In this document: one piece after another, positions 26,484 to 34,590 of the stretch
Numbering within the stretch: position 1 is the first letter of the stretch
Layout: each line of letters starts with the position of its first letter
From: Burkholderia cenocepacia
GTDB lineage: Bacteria > Pseudomonadota > Gammaproteobacteria > Burkholderiales > Burkholderiaceae
Length of the DNA stretch: 64,000 nucleotides
NCBI RefSeq assembly: GCF_014211915.1
Contig: NZ_CP060041.1
Location: 806,001 to 870,000, forward strand
Reading direction: 5' to 3'
Translations under genes and position numbers: made by a program
The notes under the pieces: generated by a model
What the model saw: only the letters and a program-made list of their open reading frames with translations
What the model was told of the DNA's origin: nothing
Database searches by the model: none

Positions 26484-26810
26484 ATGAAGCAAACCTTGTA
26501 TTGCACCGCCCGGACCGCGCTGGCCGTCACCGTCGCCGGCCTCGTGCTCGCCGCGTGCGGCTCGACGCAGATGAACATGGTCGACGTCCAGACGTCGACC
26601 GCGAAGACGCTCGGGCTCGCGTCGTCGGACGAGATCACGATCGCCAACGTCCAGTACGGGAAGAAGGACGGGCTGGGCGGCCAGAAGGTGAGTTACGACG
26701 CGACGACCGGCAAGGGGCGGCGTTTCGGCTGTACGGTGTTTATGATTCCAGGGCTCACGCCGATCGATCGGCCGACGTACAACAACTGGGAATGCCATCC
26801 GCAACGGTGA
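26484..26810 (+). CDS. small lipoprotein
   Basis: 108 residues with lipobox LAAC (Cys25) after a signal peptide, and a strong GAAGGAGA ribosome-binding site. The mature part has one KLG-type stretch, VQYGKKDGLGGQKVSYDATT, and a C-terminal pair of cysteines (FGCTVF, WECHP) that could form a disulphide. I do not recognise a named family. It is in the same orientation as, and 33 bp after, the propeller lipoprotein, so they are probably co-expressed. Confidence 0.8.
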   Translation: MKQTLYCTARTALAVTVAGLVLAACGSTQMNMVDVQTSTAKTLGLASSDEITIANVQYGKKDGLGGQKVSYDATTGKGRRFGCTVFMIPGLTPIDRPTYNNWECHPQR

Positions 26811-26958
26811 TGGCCGCGATGACGACCACGCCCGGCGTCGGGCGTTGGTCGATCGCTTAGGGGGACGATGCACCGCGTGGGCCTTGCGCCGACGCAGTTT
26901 GGTCCGATAATTGACGAACCGTTTCTTCCTGACCCGCCGGTTCGATAAAAAAACTGTC

Positions 26959-28011
26959 ATGGATCAAGCCGCATTTGTCCCTGTTTTCAGGTTCCGCACG
27001 ACCGACTATCCCGAGCCGGACCGGTTCCACGTCTGGGTCAAGGACATGCTGTGCGACTACCGGCTCGACGACGACGGCGGCCACGGCCCGTGCGACGCGG
27101 AAGCAACCGGCGCGGCGCTCGGCCCGCTGATCTTGTCCGGCCGGCACTGGCACTCGCGCGCGCCGACCTATACGGTGCGCCGCACGCCGCGGCGAATCCG
27201 GCTCGACGGACAGGATTCGATCCGCTTCACGCTGCTGCTCGGCGGGCGGCTGGCGAGCCATACCGGCGGGCCAGAATTGATCAAGGGCGCCGGCGACCTG
27301 TTCGTCTACGACGTCGCGCAGATCAACGACTGCAAGGTCGAGGCCGGCGACGTGATCAGCCTCGTCGTACCCCGCTATCTGCTGCCGCCCCATGCAGCCC
27401 AGGCGCACGGCCAGACGCTGACGAGCGGCGTGGGCCGGCTGGTCGCCGACCAGATGCTGTCGCTGTTCCGGAACCTGCCGAACCTGCGCATGCAGGACGT
27501 GCCGAGCATCGTTCAATCGATGCTGTTGCTGCTGGCCGCGGCGGTGTCGCCGAGCGCGCAGGCGTTGAACGACGCGCGCGGCCCGATCGACCATGCGCTG
27601 GTCGATCGCGTGCGTCGCTACATCGACCTGCATTTGCTGGAGCCGGACCTCACGCCCGAACGGATCTGCCGCGACATCGGCGTGTCGCGGGCGCGGCTCT
27701 ATCAGTTGTTCAAGGAAGAGGGCGGCGTGATGCGGCAGATCACGCGGCGGCGCTTGCGTCACGCGTATCACGTGCTCGGCGATCCGCAGCGCCGGCATCA
27801 GCGCATCGCGGAAATCGCGTGGGCGCACGGCTTTCCCGACGAGAAATATTTTCACCGGTTGTTCAAGGCGGAATTCGGCCACACGCCGAAGGAGACGCGC
27901 GAGTGCGCGGCCGCGCCGATCCTGCTGCCGTGCGGTGCGGCCGATGCGCGCTGGGGCGACGGCGGCCGGCTGGCGGGATGGACGCTGCCGTTCGGGGTGC
28001 TCACCAACTGA
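26959..28011 (+). CDS. AraC-family regulator
   Basis: 350 residues from the ATG at 26959 (an upstream TTG at 26911 is less likely). Residues about 1-210 are an AraC-binding-like sensor (RIRLDGQDSIRFTLLLGGRL, GAGDLFVYDVAQINDCKVEA). The C-terminal HTH pair is LTPERICRDIGVSRARLYQL and IAEIAWAHGFPDEKYFHRLF, ending GHTPKETRE. It stands alone in a plus-strand position with no obvious neighbouring target. Confidence 0.88.
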   Translation: MDQAAFVPVFRFRTTDYPEPDRFHVWVKDMLCDYRLDDDGGHGPCDAEATGAALGPLILSGRHWHSRAPTYTVRRTPRRIRLDGQDSIRFTLLLGGRLASHTGGPELIKGAGDLFVYDVAQINDCKVEAGDVISLVVPRYLLPPHAAQAHGQTLTSGVGRLVADQMLSLFRNLPNLRMQDVPSIVQSMLLLLAAAVSPSAQALNDARGPIDHALVDRVRRYIDLHLLEPDLTPERICRDIGVSRARLYQLFKEEGGVMRQITRRRLRHAYHVLGDPQRRHQRIAEIAWAHGFPDEKYFHRLFKAEFGHTPKETRECAAAPILLPCGAADARWGDGGRLAGWTLPFGVLTN

Positions 28012-28055
28012 GCGGGCCGCGCGTGAGCATCGCGCGGTGAACGCGCGCTAGCGCA

Positions 28056-29468
28056 TCACGCACAGACGCTGCTGGCGATGCCTCCATCGTCCATCTCGTC
28101 GAGCGCGGCGCGCAAGTCGTCGATGGCCACCATCAGTTCGCGCACCTGCCGCAACGACGGGTACTGATGCAGCACGGCTTGCCATTGCGGCAGGGTCAAC
28201 AGCGCGTGCCAGATGACGCCGAGGCCGTCCGGATCGGCATCCGGCCGTTGCGCGAGCGCGCTCGCGTATTCGAGGCTCGCCTGTGCGGACAGCAACTGCA
28301 TCCGGCTTGCGGCGCCCAGCAGGCGCGGCGTCGTGTCCGCGGACGCGTCGCAGCAATACAGCACTTCGCGTGGCAGCGCCGCTTCGTCGGTCGTCAATGC
28401 GTGCAGCGATGCGCCATGCACGTGCACCGTGCCCTGATGCGTCTCGAATGCATAGACCGTGTCGGGCGCGGCCTGCGCGAGCAGGTTCAGGCCGCGCAGC
28501 AGCCGCGGCAGATCGGTCGTCGCCGCGTCCGCGGAGGCCTTCGCTTCGACCAGGAAGCGCACGTTCCACGCGGACGCCGGGTCGCTGCCGCGCGCGCGTT
28601 CGAGCAGGATCGCATCCCATTCGGTTTTCGCGCGATCGTGCCGGCCCGGGATCGACGAAGGCACGCGCATCGACGTGACCACGCGATAAGTGCGTTGCGC
28701 GTCCACCGCGTCGAGCCTGTGCGCCAGTGCGTCGAGCGCCTGGGCCGCCAGCGCCTCGACGGCCGCGCCGCGCTGCTGGGACGCGGCGCCCTGCGCGACG
28801 GCGACCGTGCTGCCGACGAGCGGCCCCTGACGGACCCACAGCGCGCGGTAGCGACGGACGTCCTCGTCCGCGGCCAGCGCATCGAGCCGCAGCATGCGTT
28901 CGAGCGCCGGGCTGTCCTTGAGCCTGACGATGTCCTGCTCGAACGCCGCGTCGGTCGCCATCTCGGGCAGCGCGAGCAGGTGCGCGAGCGCCGCATGCAG
29001 CTCGGCCCACGCCGCCGCGGTCGCGGCCGCATGCAGGCGTGCGAGCCCGTCGCGTTGCCATGCCAGTGCGCTGCGCTCGAGCTTGGCCGGATGCGCGATC
29101 GCGTTGACGGCCGAGTAGAGCGCACGCCGGTCCTGCTCCGCGTGCGCGGACAACGATGCGTATTCGCGCACGTTCGGCGCATCGTGGCGCAGCACCGATG
29201 CCTGAAACGACGGATCGCCGGATGACGGGTCCATCGCGTCGCGGATCATCCGCGCGAGCGCATCGATGAAGCGCTGCCGCAAATCCGCGTCGGGCGTCTG
29301 GCCGTCCGCCCGCATCCTGCGCGCTTCCTCGATCACGATCGCCAGCGCGGTGGCCGGGTGCGTCGCGTCGGTCAGCGACGACGCACGCTCGAGCGGCGGC
29401 AACCGGTAACGGCGCGCGACGGTGCGCAGGGTGGTGTCGAGCAGGGCGGGAAGCGGTGTCAGCGACAT
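28056..29468 (-). CDS. uncharacterised protein with PD-(D/E)XK-like nuclease pattern
   Basis: 470 residues, no signal peptide, mostly helical. Residues 235-310 carry the order expected of the restriction-endonuclease-like fold: a helix containing Glu239 (AAVEALAAQ), then EWDAILLE with Asp285, then RFLVEAKAS with Glu308 and Lys310, 23 residues apart. This is my reading of a motif, not an identified family, and no other nuclease domain is visible. It starts 31 bp after the stop of the hydratase gene at 29500, so the two may form an operon. Confidence 0.7.
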   Translation of the reverse strand: MSLTPLPALLDTTLRTVARRYRLPPLERASSLTDATHPATALAIVIEEARRMRADGQTPDADLRQRFIDALARMIRDAMDPSSGDPSFQASVLRHDAPNVREYASLSAHAEQDRRALYSAVNAIAHPAKLERSALAWQRDGLARLHAAATAAAWAELHAALAHLLALPEMATDAAFEQDIVRLKDSPALERMLRLDALAADEDVRRYRALWVRQGPLVGSTVAVAQGAASQQRGAAVEALAAQALDALAHRLDAVDAQRTYRVVTSMRVPSSIPGRHDRAKTEWDAILLERARGSDPASAWNVRFLVEAKASADAATTDLPRLLRGLNLLAQAAPDTVYAFETHQGTVHVHGASLHALTTDEAALPREVLYCCDASADTTPRLLGAASRMQLLSAQASLEYASALAQRPDADPDGLGVIWHALLTLPQWQAVLHQYPSLRQVRELMVAIDDLRAALDEMDDGGIASSVCA

Positions 29469-29499
29469 GGCGAATTGGGCGGGAAAGAGACGTGGACCG

Positions 29500-30261
29500 T
29501 TACGCCGTCAACGTCACCGACAGGCTGCCGAGTTCGCCGAAGCGCACCGTCAGCACGTCGCCGAGTGGCACCTCGATCGCGCCCGCGTACGAGCCCGTCG
29601 TCACGATCTGGCCGGCGCGCACCGCATCGCCGCGCGACGCGAGGTAATTGACGAGCCACACCAGCGGCTTGAGCGGATCGCCGTCCGGATGGCGGCCGTC
29701 GATCGTGCGGTTCAGCGCGCCTTCGAACGATAGCGCCAGCGTCTCGAGCGGCACGTTCAATCCGTCGGGCACGACCGGGCCGACGCACAGCCCCTGGTTG
29801 AATTGCCCGTCGGCCAGCAGCTCGAACTTCGACGCGCGCGCCGGCTCCGCATAGCGGCAGCCGAGGACTTCGAGCACGATGCGCACCTCGCGGATCGCGG
29901 CGCGCACGTCGCCTTCGTCATACGGCTGCTCGCGTGCCGGCAGGTCACGATCGAGCACGAACGCGATTTCCGGTTCGATGCGCACGATCGGCCCGCCGAC
30001 GACGCGGTACGGCGCATCGGCTTCGCGGATCGTCGACGCGAAGATCGGCGCGAGGATCACGCGATCGGGCGGCGGCAGCGCGCATTTCCAGCCGCCGACG
30101 GGTTCGCCGAGCAGGTCGGCGACGCGCTGCTGGATCGCGAGCGCGGTTTCGATGTCGTCGGGGCGCAGTGCATCGGGCAACAGCGGGCCGGGCGAGCCGG
30201 CATGGCGGGCGGCGACGAGATGCTGGGCGGCGCCGTCCACGCGTTCGGTAGTCGTTGTCAT
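29500..30261 (-). CDS. 2-keto-4-pentenoate hydratase / FAH-superfamily enzyme
   Basis: 253 residues. RIEPEIAFVL and the later EVLGCRYAEP, KFELLADGQ segments hold the acidic metal ligands of the hydratase/decarboxylase branch; VTTGSYAGAIEVPLGDVLTV is the typical C-terminal part. Enzymes of this branch hydrate 2-keto-4-pentenoates or 2-oxohepta-3-ene-1,7-dioate in aromatic meta-cleavage. No dioxygenase or aldolase lies nearby. I chose the ATG at 30261 as the only start that avoids an unrelated upstream extension. Confidence 0.85.
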   Translation of the reverse strand: MTTTTERVDGAAQHLVAARHAGSPGPLLPDALRPDDIETALAIQQRVADLLGEPVGGWKCALPPPDRVILAPIFASTIREADAPYRVVGGPIVRIEPEIAFVLDRDLPAREQPYDEGDVRAAIREVRIVLEVLGCRYAEPARASKFELLADGQFNQGLCVGPVVPDGLNVPLETLALSFEGALNRTIDGRHPDGDPLKPLVWLVNYLASRGDAVRAGQIVTTGSYAGAIEVPLGDVLTVRFGELGSLSVTLTA

Positions 30262-30567
30262 GTCGGTTGAGCGAATTGAAAGTGGGGCCGGCAAAAAAGG
30301 GCCGGACGAAAGTCGCATGGTCGATGATAGCGCCTTCGGCGCGATGGCCGCTCGAAAGGGCCTCGGCGCCCGCATTGCCGGCCCGGCTCGCGGCCGTGCC
30401 GAAAACGCAAAGCTCCCCCCTTCCCGTCGCGCCGTTTTGCCGCACGCGCGGCCGCCACCGGGCTTGATCGCTATCAATATCCGAACCCGCCGCCGGCCGA
30501 TGATAGAGGCATGGCCGCGCACAACAAAGCGCGCTGCCATGCAAAAACTCACCCCAGCGAGGTTCGC
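30262..30567. other. divergent intergenic region with an FNR-controlled promoter
   Basis: 306 bp between the hydratase (minus) and the universal stress protein (plus). It holds the FNR/ANR box and -10 candidate annotated separately. A short GCGCC-TTC-GGCGC hairpin sits near 30330-30342. Nothing coding is seen. Confidence 0.5.
30464..30477. promoter_or_regulatory. FNR/ANR box
   Basis: TTGAT at 30464-30468 and ATCAA at 30473-30477 with a 4-nt spacer, a perfect match to the Crp/Fnr-family consensus. A TGATAG -10 candidate at 30501-30506 places a start near 30512, which would put the box centre at about -41.5, the class II activator position. This predicts induction of the downstream stress protein under low oxygen. 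Confidence 0.75.
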
Positions 30568-31047
30568 ATGTACGAGAAGATCATGGTGGCGGTCGACGGC
30601 AGCGCTTCGTCGAAACAGGCGCTTGCCGAAGCCGTGAAGGTGGCGCTGGCGGGCGATACGCACGTCAGCGTCGTGTATGTGGTCGACAAGTCGGTGCTGT
30701 TCACGTACGCCGGCCGTCTCGATCCGCACGCGCTCGTCGAGGAAATTCGCGACGACGGGCGCAAGGTGCTGCGCGAAGCCGAACAGATCATCGCGCTGGC
30801 CGGCGCGAAGGGCGAAGCCGAACTCGTCGAGACCGAGAGCATCGGCGAGGACATCGCGGAACGCCTGCAACGCTACGTGAAGGAGCGCGGGATCGATCTC
30901 GCGGTGGTCGGCACGCACGGGCGGCGCGGCATCCGGCGCGTGCTGCTCGGCAGCGTCGCCGAGCGTTTCGTGCGCGGCTCGAAGTGCCCGGTGCTGCTGA
31001 TTCGCGGCGACGATGCCGACGAGTCGGCCGCCGCGGCCGCGGCATGA
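30568..31047 (+). CDS. universal stress protein (UspA family, ATP-binding type)
   Basis: 159 residues. KIMVAVDGSASSKQALAEAV at the start and the ATP-binding loop GTHGRRGIRRVLLGSVAERF near the end (G-2X-G-9X-G-S type) are intact, so nucleotide binding is expected. The ATG at 30568 is preferred because upstream codons are not Usp-like. It is preceded by a perfect FNR/ANR box, which fits the known role of Usp proteins in oxygen limitation. A small membrane-protein gene follows by 13 bp. Confidence 0.9.
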   Translation: MYEKIMVAVDGSASSKQALAEAVKVALAGDTHVSVVYVVDKSVLFTYAGRLDPHALVEEIRDDGRKVLREAEQIIALAGAKGEAELVETESIGEDIAERLQRYVKERGIDLAVVGTHGRRGIRRVLLGSVAERFVRGSKCPVLLIRGDDADESAAAAAA

Positions 31048-31060
31048 CGCGGTGCGCGCG

Positions 31061-31252
31061 ATGATACGCCGCCAGTACCGCATCGTCGTCGCGGCGCTCG
31101 CCGTGTTCGTGTCGCTCGCCGGGATGATGGCCGTCGTGACGGGCCTGCTGTTCGATGCCGCGACGGCGCTGCGCGGCGGCACCATCGCGTTGATCGTCGG
31201 CGTCGCCGGCTTCGTCGTGATGCTGAACCCGGGGCCGAAAGGCGAGGAGTGA
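31061..31252 (+). CDS. small two-helix membrane protein
   Basis: 63 residues. Two hydrophobic segments (about 9-30 and 39-56) are joined by a short turn, ending in NPGPKGEE. It begins 13 bp after the universal stress protein stop and so is likely co-transcribed from the same FNR-type promoter. No family is recognised. Confidence 0.55.
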   Translation: MIRRQYRIVVAALAVFVSLAGMMAVVTGLLFDAATALRGGTIALIVGVAGFVVMLNPGPKGEE

Positions 31253-31438
31253 CGCGGTCGGGCGAGGCGGCGGCGCACGTCGGGCGTCGGTTTCGCGACG
31301 ATCGGCGACAACCGTTGCGCCGCCGGGATTGCGCGTGGTCGCTTGCCGTCGCCTGCGTCTTCGTGCGGTCCTGCCCGATGGGGATATCGGCCGCTTCGAC
31401 GTTGCCGCCCGCTCGGCGCTTCTGTCAAACTGGCGCCC

Positions 31439-33175
31439 ATGAAACCGCGCCTCGCTTCACCGCCTTCCTCCGATTCCGCGCCTGCGCCCGCAGGCTTTCC
31501 CGACGCCGACGAACTGGCCGCGCTGCGTGCGTGGTACGCGGGCATGACCGTGCGCCAGGCCGTCGAACGTTACCTGCCCGACCGGCTCGGCGGCGGGCGG
31601 TCGGCGCGCGGCGTGATCGGCGCGATTCGCCGTCGCCTCGTGCGCGTCGCGCGGCAGGTTGGCCGCCCCGACCTCGCGGAACGGCTCGGCCACGCGGACG
31701 GTGAGCGTTTGCGGGAGGCGAAAGCGGCCGCCGACGCGATCGGCCTGCTGCGCCATGCGCGCGCGCCGGTGCCGCAGATCAGCGACGACGTCGGCCTGTG
31801 GTTGCCGGCACGCGCGGTCGTGGCACTGCGTGCGCACGGGATCGCGACGCTCGCCGACCTGACGGTGCGGATTCCGCGCCGGCGCCAGTGGTGGCGCGCG
31901 ATCGCGGGCCTCGGCATGGCCAGCGCGCGGCGCATCGAGGCATTCTTCGCCGCGCATCCGGACCTGACCGAACGGGCGCGCGCGCTGATCGCCGCGACGC
32001 CGCGCGGCAGCATCGTGCCGTGGGAGCACCTGAAGCTGCCGCACGAAGTCGACGGCTCGGCCGGCACGTTCCGCGCGCCGCGCGCGACCAGCACGCTCGA
32101 CGCGGACAACGATTACGCGGCCGTGCACGCGTGGCTGTCGCTGCACGAATCGGCCGCGACGCGGCGCGCATACCGCAAGGAGGCCGAGCGGCTGATCCTG
32201 TGGGCGATCGTCGAGCGCGGCCGCGCGCTGTCGTCGCTGACCACCGAGGATGCGCTCGCGTATCGCGCGTTCATCCGCCGCCCGACGCCGCACGAACGCT
32301 GGGTCGGGCCCGTGCGGCCGCGCGGTGCGCCCGACTGGCGGCCGTTCTCCGGTGCGTTGTCCGCGCGGTCGGCGGCGTACACGCTGTCGGTGCTCGGCGC
32401 GCTGTTCCGCTGGCTGATCGAGCAGCGCTATGTGCTCGCGAATCCGTTCGCGGGCGTGAAGGTACGCGACACGCGCGGCGCGAGCGCGCTCGACACGTCG
32501 CACGCGTTCACCGAAGGCGAGTGGCTGCTGGTCCGCACGATCGCCGACGGGCTCGAGTTCGGCAAGCGCCCGGTCAAGGGCGCACCGCAGTCGGGCTGGA
32601 CGCCGGCCGCCGCGCAACGGCTGCGCTTCATTCTCGATTTCGGCTATGCAACCGGGCTGCGCGCGAGCGAACTGGTCGGCGCGACGCTCGGTGACATCGA
32701 GACGGATGCGCACGGCGACGCGTGGCTGAAGGTGATCGGCAAGGGCGGCAAGGCGGCCCGCGTCGCGTTGCCGCCGCTGGCGCGCACGGCGCTCGATCGC
32801 TATCTGGTCGCGCGCCGGTTGCCGGTCACGCCGGCGCGCTGGCGGCCCGATACGCCGCTGATTCCGCGCGTCGCGGAAGACGACGCGACCGCGATCACGA
32901 GCGTGCGGCTGTGGAAGGTGATGCAGCGTTTCTTCGCGCAGACGGCCGACGCCGTCGAAGCCGACCACCCGGCGCTCGCGCACAAGCTGCGCCAGGCGAG
33001 CCCGCACTGGATGCGGCATACGCATGCGACCCACGCGCTGGCGCGCGGCGCGGAGCTGACGACGGTGCGCGACAACCTGCGGCATGCATCGATCTCGACG
33101 ACGTCGATCTATCTGCATGGCGACGACGTGAAGCGGGCGCGGCAGATGTCGAGCGCGTTCGGTATCGACAAATGA
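31439..33175 (+). CDS. orphan tyrosine recombinase with long N-terminal extension
   Basis: 578 residues from the ATG at 31439. The C-terminal third is a complete tyrosine-recombinase core: Arg408 (GLRASEL), Lys435 (GKGGKAARVALP), His523 and Arg526 (SPHWMRHTHATHA), His549 and the nucleophile Tyr558 (SIYLH). A SAM-like core-binding domain lies at about 215-340. The first 200 residues form a helical region with helix-hairpin-helix-like stretches, as in a Burkholderia/Ralstonia integrase group. No attachment repeats, tRNA or phage genes surround it, so it is not clearly part of a mobile element. Confidence 0.85.
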   Translation: MKPRLASPPSSDSAPAPAGFPDADELAALRAWYAGMTVRQAVERYLPDRLGGGRSARGVIGAIRRRLVRVARQVGRPDLAERLGHADGERLREAKAAADAIGLLRHARAPVPQISDDVGLWLPARAVVALRAHGIATLADLTVRIPRRRQWWRAIAGLGMASARRIEAFFAAHPDLTERARALIAATPRGSIVPWEHLKLPHEVDGSAGTFRAPRATSTLDADNDYAAVHAWLSLHESAATRRAYRKEAERLILWAIVERGRALSSLTTEDALAYRAFIRRPTPHERWVGPVRPRGAPDWRPFSGALSARSAAYTLSVLGALFRWLIEQRYVLANPFAGVKVRDTRGASALDTSHAFTEGEWLLVRTIADGLEFGKRPVKGAPQSGWTPAAAQRLRFILDFGYATGLRASELVGATLGDIETDAHGDAWLKVIGKGGKAARVALPPLARTALDRYLVARRLPVTPARWRPDTPLIPRVAEDDATAITSVRLWKVMQRFFAQTADAVEADHPALAHKLRQASPHWMRHTHATHALARGAELTTVRDNLRHASISTTSIYLHGDDVKRARQMSSAFGIDK

Positions 33176-33231
33176 GTTGAACGGCGCGGCGTCGACGCGG
33201 GTCAGACGATGTTTCGATCCCGGAGAATCGC

Positions 33232-33555
33232 ATGGCATCGAGCCAGGGCACGGTCGATTTCATCGTCGAGCAGATCGCGGCGGCCGGTACGGTATCGGCG
33301 CGCAAGATGTTCGGCGAATACGGTATCTATTGCGACGGCAGGATGGTAGCGCTCGTCTGCGACGACCGGCTGTTCGTCAAGCCGACGCCCGAAGGCCGCG
33401 CGTATCTCGGCGCGTGCGACGAAGCCCCGCCGTATCCGGGCGCGAAGCCGCATCTCGTCATCGCCGGCGATCGCTGGGACGATCGCGAATGGCTCGCGAC
33501 GCTGATCCGGCTCACCGCCGCGCAATTGCCGCTGCCGGTGAAGCGCGGCCGATGA
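33232..33555 (+). CDS. TfoX N-terminal domain protein
   Basis: 107 residues; FIVEQIAAAGTVSARKMFGE, YGIYCDGRMVALVCDDRLF and VKPTPEGRAYL are the TfoX N-terminal domain. The C-terminal helical domain of full TfoX/Sxy is absent, which is normal for this short subfamily. A link to competence cannot be inferred. It lies 56 bp after the recombinase, with a GGAGA box before the ATG. Confidence 0.88.
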   Translation: MASSQGTVDFIVEQIAAAGTVSARKMFGEYGIYCDGRMVALVCDDRLFVKPTPEGRAYLGACDEAPPYPGAKPHLVIAGDRWDDREWLATLIRLTAAQLPLPVKRGR

Positions 33556-33644
33556 CGGTCCTGCTGCATGCGACGTCACGCCCGCAGCGGCAGGCGTATT
33601 CTGTGACACATGCGCGCGACCATCGTGCGCCACGGAGTAAACAC

Positions 33645-34559
33645 ATGGAGACATCCGGACCTTCACGCGGCACGCGGCATGCGCGCCGCGTCTGGCACGC
33701 GCTCGTCGCGACCCTGTGCGTGGGCTGGAGCGCGCTGTCGTTCGGCGCGGAGGGCGCGAACGGCGCGGCCGCGCTGCTCGACCGTTACCGCAGCCTCGGC
33801 GCGCAACTGAAGGACAATGCGTTTCACCGGCCGGTGGTCCTCGAATCGTCGGAGGCATCGTCGTCGCTGAAGGGCGACATCTATGCGGTCGTCGATTATC
33901 CGTTCGCGGTCGTGAACGGCCAGCTCAACGATCCCGCGCAAGGCCCCGCGAACTGGTGCGCGGTGCTGATCCTGCACCTGAACACGAAGTACTGTCACGC
34001 GTCGAGCGGCGGCAACGGCGCGGTGCTCGACGTGAACCTCGGCCGCAAGATCGAGCAGAAGCTGTCGGACACCTATCGCGTGCAGTTCCGCTATCGCGTG
34101 GCGGCCGCGACGCCCGACTATTTCCAGGTGGACCTGACCGCCGACAGCGGCCCGATGGGTACGAAGGATTACCGGATCGCGCTGGAGGCCGTGCCGGTCG
34201 GCGCGTCGCGCACGTTCCTGCATCTCACGTATTCGTATGGCTTCGGCACGGTCGGCCGGATGGCGATGAAGACCTACCTCGCGACGGTCGGCAGCGACAA
34301 GGTCGGGTTCACGAACGTCGGCGCGGCCGCGCAGCCGCAGTACGTCGGCGGCGTGCGCGGGCTGCTGGAGCGCAACACGATGCGCTACTACCTCGCGATC
34401 GACACGTATCTCGCGACGCTCGACAAGCCGGTCGACCAGCGCCTCGCGCGCTGGTTCGACGCGACCGAGCAGTATCCGCAGCAACTGCACGAAGTGGAGC
34501 GCGGCGCGTATCTGCAGATGAAAGCGCAGGAGGTGCAGCGGCAGCAGACGGCGCGATAG
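33645..34559 (+). CDS. conserved exported protein of unknown function
   Basis: 304 residues from the ATG at 33645, which follows a GGAG box; a much longer in-frame extension to 33177 overlaps the TfoX-like gene and is rejected. The N-terminus carries a signal peptide (VWHALVATLCVGWSALSFGA). The mature protein has two cysteines (WCAVLILHLNTKYCHA) and mixed alpha/beta character, with YDVNL-like strands. I do not recognise the family. It ends 31 bp before the convergent binding-protein gene. Confidence 0.7.
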   Translation: METSGPSRGTRHARRVWHALVATLCVGWSALSFGAEGANGAAALLDRYRSLGAQLKDNAFHRPVVLESSEASSSLKGDIYAVVDYPFAVVNGQLNDPAQGPANWCAVLILHLNTKYCHASSGGNGAVLDVNLGRKIEQKLSDTYRVQFRYRVAAATPDYFQVDLTADSGPMGTKDYRIALEAVPVGASRTFLHLTYSYGFGTVGRMAMKTYLATVGSDKVGFTNVGAAAQPQYVGGVRGLLERNTMRYYLAIDTYLATLDKPVDQRLARWFDATEQYPQQLHEVERGAYLQMKAQEVQRQQTAR

Positions 34560-34590
34560 GCGTCGCCTGCCGCCTGCTGCCCGGCGTCGA

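Noticed and set aside
31439..33175. Integrase marking a genomic island
   Set aside because: There is no tRNA, attachment repeat, phage or transfer gene nearby, and base composition and coding style match neighbours.
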